Below, one piece after another: positions 47,839 to 59,211 of a stretch of DNA of 64,000 nt. A program made the position numbers and the translations under genes. This DNA is from Bugula neritina (taxonomy: Eukaryota > Bryozoa > Gymnolaemata > Cheilostomatida > Bugulidae). Location of the stretch: positions 1-64,000 of the forward strand of contig CAXIUT010000181.1 in assembly GCA_964035545.1 (NCBI GenBank), read 5' to 3'. Each line of letters begins with the position of its first letter. The first letter of the stretch is position 1. Under the pieces are notes generated by a model. That model saw only the letters and a list, made by a program, of their open reading frames with translations, made no database searches and was not told the DNA's origin.

Positions 47839-48165
47839 TGCTAGCAAAAATAATTATCTAAACTATTTTATATAAATTTATATCACAAATCGATACAAAT
47901 ATGATTTCTGAGTCAACTTTTGCTCATTTTCATGTTTTAGTCACAAAAATTAAAAATCTTCAAAATATAACACTCACAAAAACAATGCTAAATCGTCCAA
48001 AATTCCTCATTCTATCTTTGTTACCATCAGAAAAAGGCTATTTCTAACTGTAAAATTAAAAATATAAAAAATATTCAAAAAAGATAGATGATTTAATCTT
48101 CATTTTTTTCTTCATTTTCAAACCCTTTTGATACTTTTGATAAATTGATAGATAAAGGGATTGGA
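47839..48165. other. Intergenic region, 327 bp
   Basis: AT-rich spacer between two minus-strand genes, expected to hold the promoter of the 46965-47838 gene. Nothing else recognised. Confidence 0.5.
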
Positions 48166-48378
48166 TCAGTGATGAGAATCTGGTTTTTCTATGTGATCCT
48201 TAGCCTTATTGTTTTGCTGATCAAGTAAATTACGGAAATACTTAGCTGAAAAATTGACAATATTAGCTGGATTTTCCTTTATTACTGCTTTCGAGTAATG
48301 TTTAAGGATGTTGGGTAATTCCTATGGAACGACTATCTGCTCCGCGCAATAGATTCTCTGCTCTCTGACGTCTGCCAT
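48166..48378 (-). CDS. RIIa/DPY-30-like domain protein, RSP11/ROPN1-like
   Basis: Only 70 aa, ATG to TGA in one frame. It begins MADVREQRIYCAEQIVVPQE, then LPNILKHYSKAVIKENPANI and VNFSAKYFRNLLDQ. The pattern I-V-x-P-x-x-L-P-x-I-L-K-x-(Y/F)-(S/T)-K-A...P...I..(F/W)SA.YF is the RIIa dimerisation/docking domain of ropporin and radial-spoke protein 11. This family anchors on AKAP-like helices in radial spokes and fibrous sheath. It is the third cilia-related gene on segment 2. Confidence 0.85.
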
Positions 48379-48503
48379 TCTGAAACTGATATTATTATAA
48401 CTTATCAAACAATCAAACCCAATCCCATTTAACTATTCAATCAGATAAAAACAGATAAATAAATTGTATTAAATTTACTAAAAACTAAAATAAATATTAT
48501 CAA

Positions 48504-50783
48504 TCATTCATAATTTAATCCATCTTCCTTATCTTCATAGATAAATTTGCCGTCATCATGCTATTCCTCCTATTCCTCGAATCTACCCTCCTAGAACGGA
48601 TAATTATTAACAATCGGTTAAGTTAAGGTCCCTGAATCGAATATCAACTCATATTTCAAATTTTTAAGATAATTATCCGGCAAGTAAAAACGTTTATTCG
48701 GTGGGTAGTGAGCAGTAGGTGGAAATATCGGATCTACAGCCAACCGAAACGAATTCTAAACGACAGCAGGTATGATTCTTTATAGGACTATTCCAGATAT
48801 CTACAAAGACGGGTTGTAGTTGACCTCTATCAGCCAAGGTTTAAACTCTCGATCCACCATGAAATCCAACCCATACAACTAAAAATTATTTTTCAAACGA
48901 CCAGAATCCAGTTTCATATAATTAGCCCTCACAATGTCCACAGCGATCTCTTTCATCTTACTAACAACATCTCTCTAGAAATTGTAATTTCTATTAGGAT
49001 AAGTATACTCCAAATACCTCTGAAACTACCCATAGGACACCTTATTACCAGGCTAGTACTTCTAATAATACTATCCTTTCTTCTGTATGGCATCATTAGT
49101 CAAATGAATCATCAGATTGCTATCATCCAGATCAAACAGAAGACTGCTTGTCCTCAAATAGCCGTCTTTATACCAATATGCTTTGATATGATTGTTAGTG
49201 CTAGTAATTAAAAGGAAATGTCTGATATCGAATTTACGGGAATTGTATAACAACGGCCTAGATAGATAGGATTGGACAATATAGGTAAATTCCTGACCAT
49301 TATCATGAACAGTTTTAGTGAGTATCGAAGCCAATTATGTAAAATTTGACAATTTTATACTTTTACCACGATTACTGTTCTCCCCAGGTTTAACTATCCA
49401 CAACTTGTTCTGCTAATTTACCTGCTACTAACAAAATGATATAAATTACTGATCCTGATTAGATTTAAAATGATAAGTTTTAGGCAGATACTCAAACGGA
49501 TCCCTTTTAGTTACATTTTGATGGTAGTATAACAACGACCTCAATAGATATTTTTTTGATCCTATGCAGTGATTGTTCGGCAGATGGTTTGTCATTACGT
49601 CAGGATTGTAAGTCTACTCGAATGGAATATTGAATCCTTAAGTGAGAATGTATTTTTATACTGATATAGATTGCTAAATCGACATGATCTTCTTGTTCAA
49701 TTCATGGATCTACTATATCTTTTGCTTTTTAGTTGATTTGTTTGAGTTTTTGTAGCAATTCATTTGACTGATGATTTGCTATTCATGTATTTTAATCAAT
49801 TTGTTTTGCGACCAATATAGATCTATATCTCTATCTTGAATATTCGATGTGCAATCCCACCAAAAACGTCTCTTAACTATCTATTTTATCAATGCCGAGC
49901 CATTTCCCAACCCAATATAGATCTTCCTCTTACTAGTCTATTTACTAAGCGATAAATCGACATACAAATTATTAGAATAGTTGATTTTAAAAATAAATTA
50001 CAACAAAGATTTCAATTTCCTAGGATACGTACTATCCAATTCAGTCAAATTAAAATTCATACTCTTTATCTGACTACTCAACGGTATCACTCGCTTAGAT
50101 ACAGATGATTGACTAGTATTTCTAGTAGTAATTTACCGTGATGGCACTTCCTTCGGTTTCTGATGGTTGAGAGTCGCACTGTTAACCGTCACTGTTTTCT
50201 GGTTGAAAGGGTTAGATACGTATCGTGATTCGATTTGATTATGCATCAACATCGCCTTCTGGTATATCTACTCATTCAAATCAGAGTATTTGTTTATTCT
50301 ATAAAATTACATCTTATCCTCACTTCTGTAGAGTTGCTGGTGCAATTGCGATCGGAGTACTAGAAAGCCTTCTTTCGATAGATCTTGATGTTTGCTTTTT
50401 ATTTATTATTATTTCTTGGTTTTGTTTGTTTTATTATTCAACTTCAATACTTCTTTGATGTTATTGAACATGTTGTTTAGTTCTTGTTTTTTCTTTTATT
50501 ATTTTGATCGATATTTTTGCTAAAGATATTTACCACATTTCTCAGTAAATTGCTGATACTATGCTCTGCTATTATAACTATGATTTATTATGTTTTGAGC
50601 TTTGCTTTGAATGGGTTGAGGTGATTAAGGATTTTGTTTTGAGATGAGAGATGAAGAACGAGGAGTCGAACGCTCACGTATCCTTGTGTGATGATTACGA
50701 GGAGTGTAACTGGATTGAGGAGAAGATGAAACAGGTGTTTTCAGGAGAAGATCCAGACTGAATTACTCTCTAGGTTGCAGCAT
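48504..50783 (-). CDS. Tubulin-tyrosine-ligase-like (TTLL) enzyme
   Basis: 759 aa, one uninterrupted minus-strand frame. The N-terminal ~250 aa are low complexity (Gln/Asn/Ser). The TTL domain follows: RFWWDCTSNIQDRDIDLYWS, NHLPNNHCIGSKKYLLRSLL, KLWIVKPGENSNRGKSIKL (ATP-grasp lysine and Gly-rich loop), FTYIVQSYLSRPLLYNSRKF, DIRHFLLITSTNN, then LDDSNLMIHLTNDAIQKKG and FMVDREFKPWLIEVNYNPSL. These are standard TTLL motifs. TTLL enzymes add Glu or Gly to tubulin tails in cilia. NHLPNN and the shape of the N-terminal part recall the glycylase group (TTLL3/8/10), but the acid added cannot be read directly. The start is inferred from the first ATG in frame. Confidence 0.9.
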
Positions 50784-50898
50784 TAATAAATATAATATTA
50801 AGTAACTCCTTTATTTGTCATATTGAGTTGATTTATCTATTATTTTATTGACTATTATCAACTATTTATTGTTATTTTCAATTTATTTTATGAGTTTA

Positions 50899-50973
50899 GG
50901 GGTTGGGGTTGGGGTTGGGGTTGGGGTTGGGGTTGGGGTTGGGGTTGGGGTTGGGGTTGGGGTTGGGGTTGGG
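50899..50973. repeat. Interstitial (GGGGTT)n tract 1
   Basis: About 12 GGGGTT units in right-end orientation, but followed directly by unique coding sequence with no gap. The DNA to its left (29664-50898) starts with a left telomere, so this tract would cap it as a ~21.3 kb chromosome. Confidence 0.95.
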
Positions 50974-51468
50974 TGGCTGAATAAGGTTCTCAATATTTCT
51001 TCGGATACATCGGTGTCGCATCTGCCCTCGTCTTCGCTAACCTCGGAGCTGCCTACGGTTCTGCCAAAGCAGGAGTCGGAATCTGTTCTATGGGAGTCCT
51101 TAAACCAGAACTCATTATGAAGTCAGTCGTACCAGTCGTCATGGCTGGTATCTTGGGTATCTACGGAATGATTGTTGCTGTCATCATTGTCCAAAGAAGT
51201 ACTTTCTAAACGATTTAGTTGGCACTGACTATACTGATAAGTCAGCCTATGCCCATTTGGCTTCAGGACTATGCTGTGGATTCAGCTCACTGGTACATCA
51301 GTATTTATGCAGGCGGCTGGGTTGGCAATTGGGATTGTTGGTGATGCAGGTGTGAGGGCAAATGCTCAACAAGATAAGATTTTTGTGGGAATGATTTTGA
51401 TTTTGATTTTTGGAGAAGCTTTGGCTTTGTACGGACTTATTGTGTCACTTATTCTGACATCACAGTGA
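50974..51468 (+). CDS. ATP6V0C: V-ATPase V0 subunit c, copy 1, fused to telomere at its start codon
   Basis: Proteolipid ring subunit of the vacuolar proton pump. From codon 2 onward the gene is intact: 151 aa if the lost A of ATG is supplied, with 20-nt introns at 51199-51218 and 51293-51312. Seen: [60 protein letters not shown], and the fourth helix [20 protein letters not shown] with the essential Glu. The upstream sequence, including the promoter and the A of ATG, is replaced by GGGGTT repeats, so this copy should not be expressed as drawn. An intact copy lies at 59212-59707. Confidence 0.9.
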
Positions 51469-51718
51469 TTGATCCACAAATATACAATCCATTCATCTTA
51501 TTCATGCACTAAATTTATTTTTTTGTTGCTTTTTTGAAAGAAATATTTTAAATAAACCAAGAATCAATTGAAGGATAAGAGTAAAGAGAGAGAAAAGAAT
51601 AAAAGAAGGAAAAGTTGAAGATATTTATTGAATTTAGAAGAAGCATTTGGGATCAAATTCATCATGAACTATTTAATTAGAAGTAATGACAGATACTAAA
51701 GAGAAGGATCATTGCTTA

Positions 51719-53010
51719 GGCCCGTATTTTTATCTTAATTTGACATCTTTTCTTTGCTTTTCTTATATTTCTTCTTTTGTTTTTTGAGCCTCTTCCATCT
51801 TCCCTTGTCTCAGTAGTTGCAAATCATCTCTTTTCCTGAAATCTGATCCCAAACAGTTCTATAACAAGTTGATCTAAATAATTATTTAAATACTCTGAAG
51901 GGTTTAAGGTAACGTCCATCCCAGTATCTAACGTTATTGAAGTCAATGAATCCACAATATGTTCCAGATATAGTACAAACTGATTTATTTTTGCAAAAGA
52001 TAGCTGATTCAAAGTAGTCTGTAGGTCTATATATTGGTTTAAATACTTTTTCTTCATTTTTCCAAAGGTTATCTATGCTTTAAGGTTGTGTTTTTTATCA
52101 GTAAAAACGATAGTATCGACTACTTCTGACCTGAGAGTACCCAAAAACACTCCAGCATAAGTCTATTTGCTAAAAGTCACATCAATTTTATCTCCATTGG
52201 CAAATTAATAAACTTTGTATCCTTTGTTAACTAGTTGCATGGAATTGAGTCCTGCATGAGCTGAAAAGTTATAGCATCCATAGTATCTGTAGTTATTTTA
52301 TGGTCCTACACACAAAAAGTAGCTGATAGGTGGATGATGAGCGATCTGTTCGCAGTAGATCTGAGTTCCATCAGGATAGCTACCTTGTAGAGTCTATCCG
52401 ATGACTGGATTGAGCTGAATAGTGTTAGTTATACTGGTTTTAAAAACATGGTGAGGTAGTAGAATGCAGAGATGGTGTTGGTGATGACATATTTGAAGCG
52501 TTCGAGTGGATCTTTAGCCTATGATCCTAGTTTCATGAAGTAGGGATTCATACAGCATGACATAGTTGAATTTTCGAGAGCAGTTTTAGGAACCATCACC
52601 TTGATTGGGAAAGAGATTCTAGTTAGATTCAGATCTCCACTTATCAGCTTCTTCCCTACGATCTTTATCATTTCTTTTCCAATAGAACGGATCTTGTTTA
52701 CTTGAATTTGATCTGCGCAAATTTTTCCTCCTTTGGGGTATGCAGATGGATGTCGATGTTAGTCATCGTTGGGAAAGAATCTAAATTGATTAGGAAGGTA
52801 CTTGAATGCAGAAATGAGTTGTTGTGCTTCTTCAGGAGTGGGTGAGATGAAGCCTTCGTAATCTTTATCGAAGTTGAGGAGTTTGTCTTGGTCAACTTCT
52901 TATACTTATACTTCTTATGGAGAGAATCCTTTCTTTTTGAGTTATTATTAGTTGACTTCTTACTATTCTTTTTTGTCGCCCTTTTTCCAGAGCCAACTGA
53001 CCATTTTCAT
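51719..53010 (-). CDS. Oxysterol-binding protein-related lipid transfer protein, copy 1
   Basis: 423 aa after a 20-nt intron (52415-52434). Starts MKMVSWLWKKGDKKEQQEV. The OSBP-related domain shows LNPVIGQTLQGSYPDGTQIY then CEQIAHHPPISYFLCVGPQN (the EQxSHHPP fingerprint, with Ala for Ser), and FSAHAGLNSMQLVNKGYKVY. ORPs move sterols and phosphoinositides between membranes. No PH domain or FFAT motif is apparent, so it is a short ORP. A second copy lies inverted at 57704-59005. Convergent with the V-ATPase c copy, as in segment 3. Confidence 0.92.
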
Positions 53011-53162
53011 TTTTGATTATGATTAAAAATATAAAGAACAAATAATAAAAGTCATACAAATTTTATCTTGAAAGGTATGACATAGTTGATTTAGAATTGA
53101 TTTTTAAAAGCTATTGATATTTATTGAATCATAATTTATTTGATAATTACCTATTCCCGCTT

Positions 53163-53741
53163 ATGGATCAGTCAACTGCCAGTTCAATTATCATTTTACA
53201 ATAGTTAGAAATGAGTATTGCCCGCGAAGGAAGCGACTAAGCCTAATAACTCAGAATAGCTTCTATGAATGTTCTAAAAAGATAGTTTGAATGCAAAGGA
53301 GTTCCTCTCGATCAATTAAAGTACTATGATGGAGCAATAAACCTCTTTGTGAATTACCTATTGGATACTGCATCGTAATGTGCAGATTTGGCATCTAAAA
53401 GTATTAAAAAATACTAGTTCCTTGATAATGAATTCAAAAGATCACGAAATAATCAGCAAAAAGAATTTAAAAATAAAAATGCCGATTTTAAAGAGTTAAT
53501 TGAGGATAAGAGAAAAGTTAAAGGGAATCAAACTGAAAGATAAACAAAAAGAAAAGGCAATTACTTGCCTCCAGAATTAGATCGTCCAGATAAATCAAAG
53601 AAAGAAGAAGAATTGAATTGGCTTTAGAAAAAGAAAGAGGCAATAAAAAGAGGAGATAATTCAAAAGAACAGAGTATGATTACATTGGATGTTATAGCTA
53701 AGAAGGTAGAGAAAGCAAAAAAGAAACTAGGAATCAATTGA
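53163..53741 (+). CDS. Coiled-coil hypothetical protein, 192 aa
   Basis: ATG (MDQSTASSIIILQQLEMSIA) to TGA in one frame. The helical N-terminal half (VLKRQFECKGVPLDQLKYYD, GAINLFVNYLLDTASQCADL) is followed by a Lys/Glu-rich charged C-terminal half (ELNWLQKKKEAIKRGDNS). No family recognised. It diverges from the ORP gene across 152 bp. This gene is not present next to the second ORP copy on segment 3. Confidence 0.62.
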
Positions 53742-54211
53742 AAATTTGATCGTCTTTGTATTTTTTATAAAATTTATTAATTATTTAACCTCGTAAAACT
53801 TTTATATCAAAAATAACATAAAACAGATAGAAACTATGTATGATAGCTTCAAAGAAAAATATTATTAACAAGATCACTAAAATATTGCATCTTTGGCATG
53901 AAGAGTTATTTTGATAATTTTAATAGAAATAAAAATATTTATTCTTTTTAAAACATTTCATTAGAAACTGTCAATTAAAAACAAGTTAAATTTTAAATCA
54001 TTGAAAAATAAATTTACTTTAGTTCATTCTATTTTACGATGCCAAATTTTAAAATAACAGAATAAAAATTTCATAACATTTGAAAATAAAAAATTAATTC
54101 AAAAACATCTTCTTTTAAAAAATATTTTATTTTAGAAATAGTTGACTAAAAGTCGATTCTAAATGTCACAAAATACATTAGTAATAATATTAAACATTTT
54201 TACTCACATAA
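53742..54211. other. Intergenic region, 470 bp
   Basis: Very AT-rich spacer between two plus-strand genes. No open frame of interest, repeat or RNA gene seen. Confidence 0.55.
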
Positions 54212-55137
54212 ATGAGCTAATCTACTCACAATACATCTAATAACTAGAGCTTTATATCCATAAGACAGCATAAATATGTAACAGAACACCTCAGATATCG
54301 CTATTCTTTAAATTAAATACAAAATAGATTACCTCCAACCTTCGAAGATCTTGCTCTTGTACCTAATTAACTATCAGTGATTGAAATATATCAGTATAAA
54401 TAGGAATGCATGAAATTTATATTCTAAATAGAAAGAAAAACACATAGGGTGCAACAAGTAAAATATAGTCTCTGTAAGGATTTGATTTAAAAGTATTAAA
54501 AATTCAAAAAAAAAAATGGGCAAAAAGATGTGATGACAACTTTGCTTTTTTTGAATCAGAGAGATAAAGATAAAAATCTTCTTCAAGAAGAAAGAATGGT
54601 CAAATTATACACTATGGAAGTTTTTATCAAGAAAATCAAAGAGGATGAATTTCTTCAAGAGTACACAATAACAACTTTTTTTCTCTCTTTTATGGAGGTT
54701 TTGAGAGGAATAAAAAAGAAAGAACAACTTATTAAAGAGTTTATTAAAGGCTGTAAAATACAAAATTAACTGATAGAATTTGCAAAAAAAATGAGAATGA
54801 GATTCAATAAATAGTATCAGAAGAGGAGAGAAGTAATGAGAAAAGAAGAGTAAGCAAGGAACAAATAATATAGAAAGAAGAATTAAAAAATGATATATGG
54901 TTATTAGGAATAGAGAAGATAATGTTGGAAGAAAAAGATCAAATAAGAAACAAAATTAAGAGTTCTAGGGAAAGACTGGAATAGGAGATAAGAGATAAGA
55001 AAATAGAAGAGATGAGAGGTGAAAAAGAGAAATAAATGAAGGAATATAAAAAAGAAGAGAGGTCAAAAGAGAAATAAAAGTGTTTCAAGACTCAATAAAA
55101 AGTGACTTTAAATACTTTATGTTTATACCTTTTATGA
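54212..55137 (+). CDS. Coiled-coil hypothetical protein (one frame correction)
   Basis: ATG at 54212 gives MSQSTHNTSNNQSFISIRQH, then RLPPTFEDLALVPNQLSVIE and a helical body (VKLYTMEVFIKKIKEDEFLQ, FMEVLRGIKKKEQLIKEFI). At the A run near 54785-54792 adding one base joins it to a long coiled coil (NEIQQIVSEEERSNEKRRVS, KIKSSRERLEQEIRDKKIEE) ending at TGA 55135-55137. Without the correction the frame ends at 55015 in less protein-like sequence. About 308 aa. Function unknown. Confidence 0.55.
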
Positions 55138-55975
55138 ACTAAATTTTCGATATTGATAAATTTTAAGTTAATTTATTTTAATTTCATCCTGAAGTATAAT
55201 TAAAGAAAAATTAGTTAATTTCTGATTTAGAATTTAAAAATTATAAATTAAATTTACAACTGTTATTCAATACTTACAAACTAAAGGTACTTTTTTGATA
55301 AGAAAAGTTCTGTAGCATGATTCTAAATCGATATTTTTGTGATAGTGAACCACTTTTTGATTGATATTTATTTATAATTAACTATTTCTGATAACTATCA
55401 TTAACAATGTGGCTAAAAAATTTAATTTTACAAAAAATAAATTTTAAATATAAAAATCCTTTATTATTTCTAAATATGATAATTAAGAGAAATACATTTT
55501 AATATTTTGATAAATATTTTATTTGATTCTCAAATATTTATTAAAAATATCGTGAAAATAGATAAGAAATCATTTAATATTGAATTTTCACTTTTCATAA
55601 TTTTTTCTAAATACTATTTGATATTTTCAGAATAAGGGAATATTTAAGAATCTTTTTAGTTTTTTGTATTTTTATTTTAAAAAAAATTTAATTAAAAATA
55701 ATCCTTAAATATATGAAATTTATTCAAAGAATTGATCAGTATGAGAAATTGTAAAGCTTTTATGAATATTTAATCAACTTTTATTTTCTTTTTATTTAAT
55801 CATATTTCAATATAATATACAACATTAATCTGATAACACCTGCAGAAGATGCAATAAAAATAAAAATATATTGATGAATTACTTGTGTGTATTGTTTGTA
55901 AAATTTTGGTGTATTTTTGGATTATTCTTGATTACTCTATTAAAAAAGCTAGTTTAATTAATAAAATAGCTTGAA
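55138..55975. other. AT-rich subtelomeric region, 838 bp, no gene
   Basis: Extremely AT-rich, with frequent TGA in all frames I read and no RNA gene or repeat. It leads directly into a GGGGTT tract, so it behaves like a non-coding subtelomere. Confidence 0.6.
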
Positions 55976-56062
55976 GGGGTTGGGGTTGGGGTTGGGGTTG
56001 GGGTTGGGGTTGGGGTTGGGGTTGGGGTTGGGGTTGGGGTTGGGGTTGGGGTTGGGGTTGGG
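55976..56062. repeat. Interstitial (GGGGTT)n tract 2
   Basis: About 14 GGGGTT units, right-end orientation, followed without gap by 163 bp of unique AT-rich DNA. Confidence 0.95.
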
Positions 56063-56225
56063 AAACTGGTTCATCATTTTGTCTTATAACTTATCAACTT
56101 TTAAAAAACAAAATATATTTTTAAAAGAAATATTTATAAAAAATTGAATAAACAATATCAATAAAAGTCATATTTATATATATATCAGGTTAAAGTGGTT
56201 GATCTACTTTTTAAAATATATTTAA
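56063..56225. other. 163-bp unique segment between two telomere tracts
   Basis: AT-rich, non-coding sequence with a short (TA)n stretch. It carries telomere repeats on both sides in the same orientation. Too short for a gene here, and I see no ORF. Confidence 0.7.
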
Positions 56226-56308
56226 GGGGTTGGGGTTGGGGTTGGGGTTGGGGTTGGGGTTGGGGTTGGGGTTGGGGTTGGGGTTGAGGGGTTGGGGTTG
56301 GGGTTGGG
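56226..56308. repeat. Right telomere of segment 2 with one variant unit
   Basis: GGGGTT units up to the N gap, interrupted once near 56286 by GA (GGGGTTGAGGGGTT). The rest is perfect. Confidence 0.95.
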
Positions 56309-56508
56309 NNNNNNNNNNNNNNNNNNNNNNNNNNNNNNNNNNNNNNNNNNNNNNNNNNNNNNNNNNNNNNNNNNNNNNNNNNNNNNNNNNNNNNNNNNNN
56401 NNNNNNNNNNNNNNNNNNNNNNNNNNNNNNNNNNNNNNNNNNNNNNNNNNNNNNNNNNNNNNNNNNNNNNNNNNNNNNNNNNNNNNNNNNNNNNNNNNNN
56501 NNNNNNNN
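56309..56508. other. Assembly gap of exactly 200 N
   Basis: Same fixed length as the gap at 29464 and again flanked by right-end and left-end telomeres. Confidence 0.97.
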
Positions 56509-56588
56509 CCAACCCCAACCCCAACCCCAACCCCAACCCCAACCCCAACCCCAACCCCAACCCCAACCCCAACCCCAACCCCAACCCC
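56509..56588. repeat. Left telomere of segment 3, (CCCCAA)n
   Basis: About 13 CCCCAA units in left-end orientation. Unique sequence begins at 56589, and the first gene ends 220 bp further in. Confidence 0.97.
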
Positions 56589-56807
56589 ATATTCATGATA
56601 TTCGTTAGTATAAAACTATTAATCTAAATCGTATATTAATCGATTTATTGTTTAGAATAAAACAGTTTCTTGTTTAAATAAGAACTATTATCCAAATATA
56701 TTTTCATATTAAATATTGTTAAAAGTTGCTAATTGCTTCAATAACTAATTATTTGCTAAGATAAAATAGATAAATAAACAATATTTGCTAGATAACCATT
56801 TAGATAA

Positions 56808-57485
56808 TCATCTCTTTCCACCTTGTCTCGAGGTTGCTGTCAATCTTTTCATATTTTGAGGATACTTTCTGCAAAAATCTTTCCAGTCATTCATGAGATC
56901 CAAATCTCCTGACATTCTTTCTAGTGTTGCTCTAAAAGAAGAATTCTTGGATGGTGAAGATTTCTCCTTTCTGATTTTGCCTGAACTGCTTCTCATCAAT
57001 GCCTCCATCTTTTCTTCTACATCTCTACTACTTTTGGATCCTTCAAATAAAGAAGATGGTTGTTGACTCAATGACTTCTTTGAACTGTTTGATTGCTTTT
57101 TTTTCTCTAGTTTCCTAAAGCTTCTTGTCCTTTATTTGCTCCTTCTTTTGTGACCTTTGGATTAGTCTCCTAAAGAGTGTTACAAATTGCCATATTGGCC
57201 CACTCTGAAGTTCTCTTGAATGTCTCTCCATTCTTCTTCCTTTCTCTTCTCAACTGTGCCAATTTGTTACCTTCTTTCTCTTAACTGACGATAGATATTG
57301 GATGTTTTCTTCAGGAATTAGTAAGAGACAGATTGATATTGCAATAGTTCATCAGCTGAGAGGTCATTAGGAACATTGAGATAGTTGTAGAACTCTTCAG
57401 GAAGTTCCTTCTTTCTGATGATGTCCTTTAGCAAAGTCGAGACAATGGCTACTCTTCTTTCGGCTTCAGGTCTTCTCGCACGCAT
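56808..57485 (-). CDS. Hypothetical basic protein, 225 aa
   Basis: Single minus-strand frame, ATG (MRARRPEAERRVAIVSTLLK) to TGA. The N-terminal ~70 aa look folded and helical (DIIRKKELPEEFYNYLNVPN, LSADELLQYQSVSYQFLKK). The remainder is Lys/Arg/Ser-rich and disordered, ending RLTATSRQGGKR. No named family. It shares a 218-bp divergent promoter with the ORP copy 2 gene. Confidence 0.62.
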
Positions 57486-57703
57486 TTATAACACACTAAG
57501 TTATTATTGACTTATCGATGTAATAGTAGTAGATAAATCCATTAGTTTGGCTACAATAAATAAAATTATCATCTAATCAATATCTCCATTCAAAAATAAA
57601 ATCAATACTCAACTATTTGATATAATAAGAATGTTTCAGATTTTATTATTTAAGTTGGTAATAATAGTTTGATTCTATATTTTAATATTTGTTATCATAA
57701 TCA

Positions 57704-59005
57704 ATGAAGATGGTCAGTTGGCTCTGGAAAAAGGGCGACAAAAAAGAATAGTAAGAAGTCAACTAATAATAACTCAAAAAGAAAGGATTCTCTCCAGAAG
57801 AAGTATAAGTAGAAGAAGTTGACCAAGACAAACTCCTCAACTTCGATAAAGATTACGAAGGCTTCATCTCACCCACTCCTGAAGAAGCACAGCAACTCAT
57901 TTCTGCATTCAAGTACCTTCCTAATCAATTTAGATTCTTCCCGAACGATGACTAACATCGACATCCATCTGCATACCCCAAAGGAGGAAAAATTTGCGCA
58001 GATCAAATTCAAGTAAACAAGATCCGTTCTATTGGAAAAGAAATGATAAAGATCGTAGGAAGAAGCTGATAAGTGGAGATCTGAATCTAACTAGAATCTC
58101 TTTCCCAATCAAGGTGATGGTTCCTAAAACTGCTCTCGAAAATTCAACTATGTCATGCTGTATGAATCCCTACTTCATGAAACTAGGATCATAGGCTAAA
58201 GATCCACTCGAACGCTTCAAATATGTCATCACCAACACCATCTCTGCATTCTACTACCTCACCATGTTTTTAAAACCAGTATAACTGACACTATTCAGCT
58301 CAATCCAGTCATCGGATAGACTCTACAAGGTAGCTATCCTGATGGAACTCAGATCTACTGCGAACAGATCGCTCATCATCCACCTATCAGCTACTTTTTG
58401 TGTGTAGGACCATAGAATAACTACAGATACTATGGATGCTATAACTTTTCAGCTCATGCAGGACTCAATTCCATGCAACTAGTTAACAAAGGATACAAAG
58501 TTTATTAATTTGCCAATGGAGATAAAATTGATGTGACTTTTAGCAAATAGACTTATGCTGGAGTGTTTTTGGGTACTCTCAGGTCAGAAGTAGTCGATAC
58601 TATCGTTTTTACTGATAAAAAACACGACCTTAAAGCATAGATAACCTTTGGAAAAATGAAGAAAAAGTATTTAAACCTATATATAGACCTACAGACTACT
58701 TTTAATCAGCTATCTTCTGCAAAAATAAATCAGTTTGTACTATATCTGGAACCTATTGTGGATTCATTGACTTCAATAACGTTAGATACTGGGATGGACG
58801 CTACCTTAAACCCTTCAGAGTATTATAAATAATTATTTAGATCAACTTGTTATAGAACTGTTTGGGATCAGATTTCAGGAAAAGAGATGATTTGCAACTA
58901 CTGAAACAAGGAAAGATGGAAGAAGCCCAAAAGAATAAAGAAGAAATATAAGAAAAGCAAAGGAAAGACGTAAAACTAAGATAAAAATATGGTCCTAAAA
59001 AATGA
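57704..59005 (+). CDS. Oxysterol-binding protein-related lipid transfer protein, copy 2 (frameshifted)
   Basis: Near-identical to the copy at 51719-53010 over most of its length, with the same 20-nt intron (58279-58298) and EQIAHHPPISYF fingerprint. Compared with copy 1, one extra base near 58832 (TATTATAAA against TATTTAAA) breaks the frame. The literal frame then stops at TGA around 58901, losing the last ~35 residues; correcting it restores the C-terminus to 59005. The ORP core is upstream of the break. The extra base could be a sequencing error or real decay. Confidence 0.88.
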
Positions 59006-59211
59006 TTTCTTCTATTCATTCTCGACTACTTTATTCTAACTAGCTATTTTTACTTATTCAAATAAAAATATTCATCATTTATCTCTTTACTTGAACTATC
59101 AAATGTATTCTTTAACTTCACGATAGTAATTCTAAAGTTTAATAAACCAACTTGTTTCTTTTTATTATCAATATTAAAACCAAATAATTATGAATATTTG
59201 TCCATGATCAA

